Assembly (NCBI GenBank): GCA_963721175.1
Contig: CAVRIG010000007.1
Coordinates: forward strand, 558,001-622,000
DNA: 64,000 bases
Direction of reading: 5' to 3'
DNA from: Aliishimia sp963721175
Lineage (GTDB): Bacteria; Pseudomonadota; Alphaproteobacteria; Rhodobacterales; Rhodobacteraceae
A program made the position numbers and the translations under genes. Positions 45,771-53,809 of the stretch are shown one piece after another. Position 1 is the first letter of the stretch; the number at the start of each line of letters is the position of its first letter. The notes under the pieces were generated by a model. The model searched no databases and was not told the origin of the DNA. It saw nothing but the letters and a program-made list of their open reading frames with translations.

Positions 45771-46157
45771 ATCGCGCTCATAGCCCTGTTTTGCATGGGC
45801 ATTCCCGAACCGGCATGGTAGATCCTGGCCATGTCAGATGCCGCCTCCGAGCTTGAGAAACTGCGCGCCGAACTGGCGGCCACAAAGGCCGAACTGGCCC
45901 GGTCGAATGCCGTGGTGTCGGCGTCCGAGGCGTTGATCGCGGGCCTGAAGCTCGAGATCGCGATGCTCAAGCGCGAGAAGTATGGCCGCAGTGCCGAACG
46001 CACCGCCCGGCTGATCGATCAGCTCGAGTTGCAACTCGAGGAGCTGGAAACCGCCGCGTCGGAGGATGCCATCCGCGCCGAGCAGGCGGCGGAGAAGGCG
46101 ACGAAGGTTCGCGCCTTCGACCGGCGCAAGCCGGTGAAGAAGCCGTTCCCCGAGCAT

Positions 46158-46201
46158 CCATTGCCCGGCAGGCGCCTGCGAAGCAGGCTGCCGAGAGGGA
46201 G
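46158..46201. repeat. hairpin insert in IS66 tnpC
   Basis: About 44 bases between PFPEH and PRERVVIEA have no counterpart in typical IS66 transposases. They contain GCCTGC-GAA-GCAGGC, with CGGCA and TGCCG further out, a strong hairpin. The length shifts the frame. Confidence 0.5.
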
Positions 46202-46348
46202 CCGCGCGAGCGCGTGGTGATCGAGGCCCCCGCGGCCTGCAAGTGCTGCGGGTCGGACCGGATCGTGAAGATGGGCGAGGACGTCACCGATACGCTGGAG
46301 GTCATCCCCCGGCAGTGGAAGGTGATCCAGACCGTCCGGGAGAAGTTC

Positions 46349-46420
46349 CCGGGGCTCCGCCCGTTCACGCCTCAAAGCGTCCACTGGACGCTTTGCCGCT
46401 CCGCGGACCGGCGCTCACCC
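46349..46420. repeat. in-frame palindromic insert in IS66 tnpC (1)
   Basis: 72 bases between VREKF and CRDCEK, a spacing that is normally one residue. Its centre is CAAAGCGTCCA-C-TGGACGCTTTG (46373-46395), a perfect 23-base palindrome. It is a multiple of three long, has no stop, and encodes PQSVHWTLCRSADRRSP between the two zinc-binding Cys pairs. Confidence 0.7.
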
Positions 46421-46909
46421 TGCCGGGACTGCGAGAAGATCAGTCAGCCGCCCGCCCCGTTCCACCCGATCCCGCGCGGCTGGGCGGGCCCGAGCCTGCT
46501 CGCGTTCGCCATTGGTCTCGAACACATGGCGACACAATGGCTCACCGTGTTCGAGAAGTTCGGGCAGCACCAGCCGTTGAACCGGCAGGCCGAACGCTAT
46601 GCCCGCGAGGGCGTCGATCTCAGCCTCTCCACGCTCGCCGACCAGGTGGGTGCGGTGACCGAGTTGCTGAAACCGCTGCATGCGTTGATCGAGGCCCACG
46701 TGATGGCGGCCGAGCGATTGCACGGCGACGACACGACTGTCCCGCTGCTGGCTCGGGGCGGCACGAAGACGGCCCGGCTCTGGACCTATGTCCGCGATGA
46801 TCGGCCCTTCGGCGGCACCGCCCCGCCGGCGGTGGTCTTCCGCTTCTCCCGCGACCGGGGCGGCGAGCATCCGACCGGACATCTCACGGGCTGGCAGGGC
46901 ATCCTCCAG

Positions 46910-46957
46910 GGTGAGGAGGATCAGACAACCGTCCAGTGGACGGTTTTCCCGACGAAC
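46910..46957. repeat. in-frame palindromic insert in IS66 tnpC (2)
   Basis: 48 bases between GILQ and NAYAGYNQL. Its centre is AACCGTCCA-G-TGGACGGTT (46927-46945), a perfect 19-base palindrome. It is in frame without stops and encodes DQTTVQWTVFPT inside the catalytic core, just before the second Asp region. Confidence 0.7.
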
Positions 46958-47653
46958 GCCTATGCCGGATACAACCAGCTCTACGACCCGAAGCGTTCGC
47001 CCGGACCGGTGACCTCGGCGCTGTGCTGGTCGCATGCACGCCGCAAGTTCTTCGAACTCGCGGATGTCGAGAAGAACATCCGCAAGGGCAAGTCGCCCAA
47101 GGATATCTCGCCGATTGCCTTCGAGGCGGTGAAGCGTATCGACGCCCTGTTCGAGATCGAGCGCGACATCAACGGCAAATCCCCTGAAGAGCGGTTTGAG
47201 GCGCGGCAACGCCTGTCGGCCCCGCTGGTCGACGATCTGGAACGCTGGCTGCGCGGAGAACGGGCGCTGCTCTCGAAGCACGCCAAGGTCGCCAAGGCGA
47301 TCGACTACCTGCTGTCGCCGAAGCACTGGCCGGGCTTCACCCGGTTCTTCGAGGATGGCCGCATCTGCCTCAGCAACAACGCCGCCGAGCGGTCCCTGCG
47401 CGGCGTGGCCCTCGGCAGGAAATCCTGGCTCTTTGCCGGGTCCGAACGGGGCGGACAGCGCGCCGCTGTCATGTATTCCCTGATCGGCAGCGCCAAACTG
47501 AACGGCATCGATCCGCAGGCCTGGCTCGCCGACGTCATCGCACGCATCTCCGATATGCCGGTCTCACGCCTGCACGAGTTGCTGCCATGGCACTGGAACC
47601 TCGCCACACCCCAGGTCAAGGCAGCCTGACCGCGGTCCTCGGCGAAGGTTTAC

Positions 47654-47949
47654 GTTGTGTGCTGGCATCTGACACTTCTTGTCAGGCAGCAAAGCGGTGG
47701 ACGCGGACCGTGTGACCGCAGCGCGCACAATCCAGATGTGTGCACTTGATGTGGTTTGCTGTCCGAGATTGGAAAGCGCCTGTCGCGCACCCAATCCCGG
47801 GCGAAGTGCGGCGTGCGGGCCGTGTCCTTCCCATCGAGGCGCTGCCCCCGGAACGGATTGTCGAGTGGTGTGTCGGTCAGATCTGCCCAGGTGCCGACGA
47901 TCTGCGCAAGATGCCCGCAATCCTTGTTGGCCGTCTTTGTGCCCGGCGA
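47654..47949. other. decayed integrase continuation
   Basis: Between the IS66 right end and the integrase remnant. Frames are short. WWSDRVIAGH and neighbouring residues suggest the rest of the integrase core in shifted frames. Confidence 0.45.
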
Positions 47950-48555
47950 TCACACGGTCACTCCACCAGCTCGGAAAGCGAGCGCATGCGCGCGGATGAT
48001 TTCGTTCACCGTCATGTCCCTGGGGTGTACCTTGGCGTCCACGCCGGCAGCGACGGTGAGAAAATTGGCGACGGTCCGTTTCCGAGGCAGAAGCCATTTG
48101 TGCCTCTGCGCATCCGATTTCTGCAGGTGCCGGGTCCTGGTCAGGTCGATGAACTCGTCGAGAACCTCTTTCGGGTTTGGCGAAACTTCGGGGACAGTAC
48201 CAAGGACAGCCTCGGCAACGGCTGGAGTGGCGAGGTACTTGTTGCCGGGAATGAGCGATAAAACCCGTCCGACAATTTCCTCAATCGGACCATCGGCCAA
48301 CTTCTGAACCGGAACGTACGTGTAGCCGCGACTCTCTGCCAGCCGCTTTGCTGCCAGGTAGTGGGCACGCGCGCCGGCAGCATCTCCCGCAATCAGAACC
48401 TCCCACTCGGCAATCCGGGCTTCTTCGACAGATACTGCCTTCTTACGGGCCTTGCTTTCGCTGTCGGTTCGCAGGGCAACGCGAACCTGGCCAACCGGCT
48501 GTCCGTCCTGTCCCTTTACAACGCCTTGGTAACGTTCGGGAACGCGTTTGATCAA
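47950..48555 (-). pseudogene. phage-type integrase, N-terminal remnant
   Basis: It starts MIKRVPERYQGVVKGQDGQP at 48555 and reads VRVALRTDSESKARKKAVSV, EARIAEWEVLIAGDAAGARA and PRDMTVNEIIRAHALAFRA, matching the N-terminal half of tyrosine integrases common in Rhodobacteraceae islands. After about 47960 the continuation (WWSDRVIAGHK) is in another frame and decays before the IS66 copy at 47653. No catalytic motifs remain. It sits 191 bases from the 3' end of tRNA-Ser, a usual island attachment position. Confidence 0.75.
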
Positions 48556-48746
48556 TAATACCGACCTCGATCCTTTGTGATGCCCGTGGCCAAAGACCCT
48601 TCAGCTGATCACACAACACCCGCTCAAACCATACAGGATGTTGCGGTAAGAGGTGCGGGATTCTGGCGAGCCGAGCCGGCGTTGCGGGAAATGCGCATCG
48701 CAACCTGTTACTTCAGGAATAATGAAGCATTGTCGCAGGAAGTTAT

Positions 48747-48836
48747 TGGCGGAGAGACAGGGATTCGAACCCTGGGAGCCCGTGAAGGCTCAACGGTTTT
48801 CGAGACCGCCCCGTTCGACCACTCCGGCACCTCTCC
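48747..48836 (-). tRNA. tRNA-Ser (anticodon CGA)
   Basis: 90 nt including an encoded CCA. Acceptor strands GGAGAGG and TCTCTCC pair, the T-arm GGGTTCGAATCCC is canonical, and there is a long serine-type variable arm. The anticodon loop CTCGAAA in stem GCGGT/ACCGT gives CGA. The 3' end faces the integrase remnant. Confidence 0.95.
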
Positions 48837-48999
48837 GCGGGGGTCAGCGCGGTCTCTAGTCACGTTTCGACCATGTGGCAAGGGCAAATCCCGGCTTGCG
48901 TCACCTCTGGCACGCGGTAACCATTTGGTAACCACCCCCTTGTTCCCAGAGCATTCCACCTTACGCTTCGCTCGGGAGCAGAGTGAAGGAGAGTTGATC

Positions 49000-49845
49000 G
49001 TGCGCGCGATACGAAATGGAATGCTGCGGGTCGTCGTGTCCCTGTCGGTGGTGGTCTTGATGGCGACGGGCGCTCTGGCGGACCGGGCGGACCGCGACCG
49101 GATCGCGGAATTTCTCGAGGTGACGGGGTTCGACGTGGCCCTCGAAAGCATCCGGCTGAGCGCCGGGACGGCGCCGTCGATGCTGGGCATGGACACCCAG
49201 GCCTTCGGAACGCAGTGGACGCAGCTCACCGGGCGCGTCTTCGACACCGGAGAGATGCACGGCCTCGCGCTCGACATGCTGCAACAGACGTTGAGTCCGG
49301 ACCTGCTCGACCACGCCAACGACTTCTACGGGTCGGACTTTGGACAGCGCATCGTCGCGGCGGAAAACAGTTCGCATCTGGTCGAGGATGACGCGGCGAA
49401 GACCGAGGCTGGCGAGGCGATCGTGTCGGCATTGGTGCGGCACGGCTCCGATCGTCTCGAAGATCTGCAACGCATGATACGTTCGATCGACAGTAGCGGA
49501 ACATCCCTGCGAGCGATCCAGGAGATCCAGGTCCGGTTCCTGATGGCGGCGGCCGGCGCCGGTGTGATCGAGTTGCGGATGGACGAAGCCGACCTGCGGG
49601 CGTTCCTCTCCTCCATGGACGACGACCTGCGCCGGTCGATCCAGGTGTCCGCGCTCAGCAACGCGGCCTTTACATACCAGGCCTTTTCGGATGAAGAAGT
49701 CGAAGACTATGCCGATGCGCTTGAGCATCCCAAGATGCGCGAGGTCTACGATTTGATGAATGCCGTGCAATACGAAGTGATGGCGAACCGTTTCGAGGCA
49801 TTGGCCGCGGAGATGGCGGACCTGCAGCCGAGCACCGACCTGTGA
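49000..49845 (+). CDS. DUF2059 domain exported protein (first of a pair)
   Basis: 281 residues from GTG 49000, supported by GAAGGAGA eight bases upstream; ATG 49021 is the alternative. Signal peptide MLRVVVSLSVVVLMATGALA. The C-terminal DUF2059-like helical region includes LLDHANDFYGSDFGQRIVAA and SDEEVEDYADALEHPKMREV. Periplasmic, function unknown. Its stop overlaps the start of the second copy by GTGA. Confidence 0.75.
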   Translation: MRAIRNGMLRVVVSLSVVVLMATGALADRADRDRIAEFLEVTGFDVALESIRLSAGTAPSMLGMDTQAFGTQWTQLTGRVFDTGEMHGLALDMLQQTLSPDLLDHANDFYGSDFGQRIVAAENSSHLVEDDAAKTEAGEAIVSALVRHGSDRLEDLQRMIRSIDSSGTSLRAIQEIQVRFLMAAAGAGVIELRMDEADLRAFLSSMDDDLRRSIQVSALSNAAFTYQAFSDEEVEDYADALEHPKMREVYDLMNAVQYEVMANRFEALAAEMADLQPSTDL

Positions 49846-50651
49846 TCCAGGCGCTTCGTCTCTCCCTGCTGCTCGTCTGGGTGCCGTGTCTGGGGTTGGC
49901 GGATGCCTCCTTGACGCGTCTCTACGATCTGCTGGCAATGGATGATTACATCGAAATCGCGCGCGCCGAAGGACTGGTCGATGCGGAAGACGTGTCGCAG
50001 GAGATGCTCGGGCGCCCCGCGGATGCCGGGTTCCTGGACCAGATGGGGCGCATCTACGATCCCGCGCGCATGAAGGAGACGGTCCTCGAGCCCCTGGCCG
50101 AACTGGACATTTCAGAGCGGGAGGCGGCAGTCGCGTTCTTCCAGACCGACGCGGCCCAGCAGATCACGGAGCTGGAAGTGGCGGCACGCCAGGCGATGTC
50201 CGACGAGGATATCGAACAGCGCGCGCGTCTCGCCTGGTTCGACGCCGACCAGGGCCGCCCTGAACTCGTCGCGCGAATCCACGAGATTTCGGAAGCCAAC
50301 GACCTTGTGGAGCGGAACGTCGCAGGTGCGCTCAACTCCAATCTTCGTTACTTTCAGGGCATGGCCGACGGCGATGCCCTGGATCTGACGGAGGAAGAGA
50401 TCCTGATCGAGGTCTGGAGTCAGGAAGAGGAAATCCGCGCCGAGACCGAGGCATGGATGGGCGGTTATCTGCTGTTGGCCTACGACCCGCTTCGACCGGA
50501 CGATCTGGAAGCCTATCTGGATTTCTGGCGGAGCCCGGTCGGCGAGGCGTTGAACGCGGCGATCTTCGACGGCTTCAACGAGGTTTACGACGACATATCC
50601 TATGCGACCGGTCGGGTCATCGCCCTGCACATGGGGTCGCAGGAGCTCTGA
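49842..50651 (+). CDS. DUF2059 domain exported protein (second of a pair)
   Basis: 269 residues from GTG 49842 overlapping the preceding stop. Signal peptide IQALRLSLLLVWVPCLGLADA. It has the same helical layout as its neighbour: AVAFFQTDAAQQITELEVAA and RPDDLEAYLDFWRSPVGEAL. Tandem, translationally coupled paralogues, probably periplasmic. Confidence 0.73.
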   Translation: MIQALRLSLLLVWVPCLGLADASLTRLYDLLAMDDYIEIARAEGLVDAEDVSQEMLGRPADAGFLDQMGRIYDPARMKETVLEPLAELDISEREAAVAFFQTDAAQQITELEVAARQAMSDEDIEQRARLAWFDADQGRPELVARIHEISEANDLVERNVAGALNSNLRYFQGMADGDALDLTEEEILIEVWSQEEEIRAETEAWMGGYLLLAYDPLRPDDLEAYLDFWRSPVGEALNAAIFDGFNEVYDDISYATGRVIALHMGSQEL

Positions 50652-50685
50652 CGTTCCGGGGCTCCGCATTATTCGCCTTGCCCCC

Positions 50686-50714
50686 TTGACTTGCACGGCA
50701 TCTGCGAAGATAAG
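50686..50714 (+). promoter_or_regulatory. promoter of rplU-rpmA
   Basis: TTGACT (50686-50691), 17-base spacer, GATAAG (50709-50714), 152 bases before the rplU start. Good sigma-70 fit in a gene-free gap after the DUF2059 pair. Confidence 0.65.
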
Positions 50715-50866
50715 CGCGCTGCTTCACGCGGGTCTCCCTGCGCGGGGTACATTGCAAATGACGCAGTCAAGCGCGCTGTCCGAGGTGGCCCGTCCCGAGG
50801 GATCGACGGCCGCAAACTCCCGAAACCGGGGACCGAAGGACGCGGAAGATGTGAAGGAAAGACACG

Positions 50867-51538
50867 ATGTTCGCGGTCCTGAAAACGGGCGGCAAGCAGT
50901 ACAAGGTTTCCTCCGGCGATACGCTCCGGGTGGAAAAGCTGGCTGCAGATGCCGGAGAGAAAGTCCAGTTCAACGACGTCCTGATGATTGGCGGAGATGC
51001 GCCGTCGGTCGGCGCGCCGTTCGTCGATGGCGCGGCCGTTCAGGCCGAAGTGATGGAGCAGATCAAGGGTGACAAGGTCATCCACTTCGTCAAGCGCCGC
51101 CGCAAGCACGGCTCGAAGCGCACGAAGGGCCACCGCCAGCAACTGACCCTGCTGCGCGTCACCGAGATCCTCGCGTCCGGCGCCGGTACGTCCGGCGTGA
51201 AGGCCGCCATCGGCGCGGGATCCGTCCCCGCGCCGGCGAAATCCGAAGCACCGCAAGCAGAAGCGCCCAAGGCAAAGAAGTCCGAAGCGCCAAAGGCAAA
51301 GCCGGCGACCGCGAAGGAAGCGGCACCCGCGGCGGAGGAATCCGACGATCTCAAGAAGCTCTCCGGGGTCGGCCCGGCGCTGGAGAAGAAGCTGGTGGAG
51401 GCGGGCATCACGACGTTCGCGCAGATCGCCGCATGGACGGAAGACGACATTGCTGATATGGACGAGAAATTGTCGTTCAAGGGTCGTATCCAGCGCGAAG
51501 GCTGGGTCGAACAGGCCAAAGAGTTGGCCAAAGGCTAA
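50867..51538 (+). CDS. rplU: 50S ribosomal protein L21 with C-terminal extension
   Basis: Large-subunit protein. Residues 1-103 are L21 (MFAVLKTGGKQYKVSSGD, VHFVKRRRKHGSKRTKGHRQ-like end). An Ala/Lys/Pro linker follows (about 125-160) and then a helix-hairpin-helix-like domain, DDLKKLSGVGPALEKKLVEA to KGRIQREGWVEQAKELAKG. Total 223 residues, about twice the usual length. The extension is known in Rhodobacteraceae. Followed 12 bases later by rpmA. Confidence 0.95.
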   Translation: MFAVLKTGGKQYKVSSGDTLRVEKLAADAGEKVQFNDVLMIGGDAPSVGAPFVDGAAVQAEVMEQIKGDKVIHFVKRRRKHGSKRTKGHRQQLTLLRVTEILASGAGTSGVKAAIGAGSVPAPAKSEAPQAEAPKAKKSEAPKAKPATAKEAAPAAEESDDLKKLSGVGPALEKKLVEAGITTFAQIAAWTEDDIADMDEKLSFKGRIQREGWVEQAKELAKG

Positions 51539-51550
51539 GGAGAGAGATCA

Positions 51551-51820
51551 ATGGCACACAAGAAAGCAGGCGGTTCCTCCCGTAACGGTCGCGACTCCGC
51601 GGGCCGTCGCCTTGGCGTGAAACTCTATGGCGGTCAGTCCGCCATTCCCGGCAACATCATCGTGCGTCAGCGCGGCACGAAGTTCTGGCCGGGTCAGGGC
51701 GTGGGCATGGGCAAGGATCACACGATCTTTGCGACCGATGAAGGGGCGGTGACATTCCACAAGGGGATCAAGGGCCGCACATTCATTTCAGTACTTCCGG
51801 TGGCGGAGGCCGCGGAGTAA
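51551..51820 (+). CDS. rpmA: 50S ribosomal protein L27
   Basis: 89 residues: MAHKKAGGSSRNGRDSAGRR at the start, then NIIVRQRGTKFWPGQGVGMG and IFATDEGAVTFHKG. Complete, with AGGAGAGA upstream. The N-terminus reaches the peptidyl transferase centre in the ribosome. Confidence 0.98.
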   Translation: MAHKKAGGSSRNGRDSAGRRLGVKLYGGQSAIPGNIIVRQRGTKFWPGQGVGMGKDHTIFATDEGAVTFHKGIKGRTFISVLPVAEAAE

Positions 51821-51849
51821 GCCGACAACCTTTCAATGGTTTGAAAACA

Positions 51850-51887
51850 GGGGATCGGCAGGGCGCTGCCGGTCCCCTGAAACTTTT
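51850..51887 (+). terminator. probable terminator after rpmA
   Basis: GGGGA-T-CGGCAG pairs with CTGCCG-G-TCCCC around a GGCG loop (51850-51877), followed by a short CTTTT stretch. The following 300 bases up to the acetyltransferase hold no gene. Confidence 0.7.
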
Positions 51888-52199
51888 GGGACCGCTAGAT
51901 GACCGATGTCTCCAAGACCCAGGCACAGGGCGACGCGCAGCCGAACGTTCATCGCAAGCGTCGCCGTCTGTTCGGGCACGAGGAAACGCGCCACGGCTTC
52001 CGCTGTCTTTACGACTCCGCAACTGCGATTGTCATATCTCTGTTCGGTCCATCCAGCTCGGTTCGGCATCGGGATTGCCGCACCGGGCGTCGTCGCCCTG
52101 GTTCTCCGGAGGACGGGAATTTGTTAACCTGTTGATCGGGGCTGCCGCGCCGGGTGCGCACACGTCACCGGAGGTGCTTATCGGAGGAGGATAAGACCC

Positions 52200-52739
52200 A
52201 TGAAGATCGAAGCCATCATCGACCAGCCGGTCATTCCGACCGATTGGTTCGATCTGCGCCCCGTGCGCAAGTGGGATCAGGGTCTGATCGAGCTCTATGG
52301 CGGGGACGCGCGCGTGGCGCGCATGACCACCTCGATTCCGCACCCTCTGCCGCCGGGCGCCGCCGCGGATTTCGTGAAACGCTCCATGTCCGAAGATCGC
52401 ACCGAGGACGTCTGGGTGCTGGATGGGTCGCGGTCGAATGGGGCGGAGTTGATGGGCCTGATTTCGCTCGACCGGCTGGACCGTGGCCAGTCCGAGATCG
52501 GCTATTGGGTCGCGCCGGCCTTCTGGAACGAAGGTGTGGCCAAGGCCGCCGTGCAGGCGCTGGTCGAGGCCAACCCGCAGAAGTGCACGGCCATCTTCGC
52601 CTCCGTCTTCCAGGACAACCCGGCCTCGGCGCGGGTGCTGACGCAATGCGGCTTTGAATACCTCGGAGACGCGGAGAGTTTCTCGGTTGCGCGCGACACC
52701 ACTGTGGCGACGTGGACCTATCTGAAGAAACTCGGATAG
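52200..52739 (+). CDS. GNAT-family N-acetyltransferase (RimJ/RimL-like)
   Basis: 179 residues, ATG 52200 nine bases after GGAGGAGG. RimJ-type fold with RPVRKWDQGLIELYGGDARV, EIGYWVAPAFWNEGVAKAAV (acetyl-CoA loop) and VFQDNPASARVLTQCGFEYL. Transfers acetyl from acetyl-CoA to an amine; target unknown. Its place between rpmA and obg is conserved in Rhodobacteraceae. Confidence 0.9.
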   Translation: MKIEAIIDQPVIPTDWFDLRPVRKWDQGLIELYGGDARVARMTTSIPHPLPPGAAADFVKRSMSEDRTEDVWVLDGSRSNGAELMGLISLDRLDRGQSEIGYWVAPAFWNEGVAKAAVQALVEANPQKCTAIFASVFQDNPASARVLTQCGFEYLGDAESFSVARDTTVATWTYLKKLG

Positions 52740-52771
52740 ACGCGGCCAAGGAAGCCGGCTAGGACGCCGCC

Positions 52772-53809
52772 ATGAAGTTTCTTGATCTGGCCAAGGTTCA
52801 AATCCGCTCGGGCGGCGGTGGCGCGGGATGCATATCCTTCCGGCGTGAAAAATTCATCGAGTTCGGTGGCCCGGACGGGGGCGACGGCGGTGGCGGCGGG
52901 TCCGTATGGGCCGAAGCGGTCGACGGGCTCAACACGCTGATCGACTTCCGCTACCAGCAGCATTTTTTCGCCGACAATGGCCAGCACGGCATGGGTCGCC
53001 AGCGCACGGGCAGGGACGGCGGCGACGTCTTGCTGCGCGTGCCCGTCGGCACCGAGATACTCGAGGAGGATCAGGAGACGGTCATCGCCGACATGACCGA
53101 AGTCGGTCAGCGGGTGGAGCTGGCGCGCGGCGGCAATGGCGGCTGGGGCAACCTGCATTTCAAGACCTCGACCAACCAGGCGCCGCGCCGCGCCAATCCG
53201 GGGCAGGAGGGCGTGGAGCGGACGCTCTGGCTGCGGCTGAAGCTGATCGCGGATGTGGGGCTTCTGGGGCTGCCGAATGCGGGCAAGTCGACCTTTCTGG
53301 CGGCCACGTCGAACGCGCGTCCCAAGATAGCGGATTATCCCTTCACCACGCTGCACCCCAACCTGGGCGTCGTCGGCGTGGACGGCCGCGAATTCGTCGT
53401 GGCCGACATTCCCGGCCTGATCGAGGGCGCGTCGGAGGGTAGGGGCATCGGCGACCGGTTCCTCGGCCACGTGGAGCGCTGTGCGGCGCTGCTGCATCTG
53501 GTCGATGGCACCGCCGACGATCCTGGCGAGGATTACCGAACGATCATCGCGGAGCTCGAGGCCTATGGCGGCGATCTGGCGGAGAAGCCGCGGCTGACCG
53601 TGCTCAACAAGATCGATGCGCTTGGCCCCGAGCTGACTGAGATGCAGGCCGAGATCCTGGAGAAGGCCTGTGGCGAACCCGTGCTCCGCATGTCGGGGGT
53701 GTCGGGGGAGGGCGTGACCGAGGTTCTGCGCGCGCTCCGGGCGGTCATCGAACGGGCCCGCGCGGACGAGGTGGAGCGCACGGAGGAGGCGGAGCCGTGG
53801 CGACCCTGA
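52772..53809 (+). CDS. obg: GTPase Obg/CgtA
   Basis: Ribosome-assembly and stress GTPase. 345 residues. The Gly-rich Obg fold is at 1-158 (VQIRSGGGGAGCISFRREKF, PDGGDGGGGGSVW). The G domain has GLPNAGKSTFLAATS (G1), YPFTTLHPNLG (G2), VADIPGLIEGASEGRG (G3) and LNKIDAL (G4). Overlaps proB by 13 bases. Confidence 0.97.
   Translation: MKFLDLAKVQIRSGGGGAGCISFRREKFIEFGGPDGGDGGGGGSVWAEAVDGLNTLIDFRYQQHFFADNGQHGMGRQRTGRDGGDVLLRVPVGTEILEEDQETVIADMTEVGQRVELARGGNGGWGNLHFKTSTNQAPRRANPGQEGVERTLWLRLKLIADVGLLGLPNAGKSTFLAATSNARPKIADYPFTTLHPNLGVVGVDGREFVVADIPGLIEGASEGRGIGDRFLGHVERCAALLHLVDGTADDPGEDYRTIIAELEAYGGDLAEKPRLTVLNKIDALGPELTEMQAEILEKACGEPVLRMSGVSGEGVTEVLRALRAVIERARADEVERTEEAEPWRP

Larger units (their letters stand above)
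45831..47629 (+). pseudogene. IS66 transposase TnpC with several insertions
   Basis: The N-terminal coiled coil (ELEKLRAELAATKAELARSN) is followed by a frame break between about 46158 and 46201. The zinc-finger (CKCCGSD, CRDCEK), DDE core (HGDDTTVPLLARGGTKTARL, NAYAGYNQLY, LCWSHARRKFFELAD) and CISNNAAERSLRG-like end follow in one frame to 47629. Compared with usual IS66 transposases there are extra segments at 46349-46420, near 46510-46545 and at 46910-46957. The first and third carry perfect palindromes and keep the frame, while the one at 46158-46201 is hairpin-like and breaks it. Confidence 0.85.
44943..47653 (+). mobile_element. IS66-family element
   Basis: 2711 bases with tnpA, tnpB and tnpC in order. 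Ends read GTATTCATCCGGCGAGGGCC on the left and, inverted, GTAAACCTTCGCCGAGGACC on the right, matching at most positions. Flanked by GCTGTGTG (44935-44942) and GTTGTGTG (47654-47661), an 8-base duplication with one difference. It lies beside and probably in the decayed integrase gene. Confidence 0.9.
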
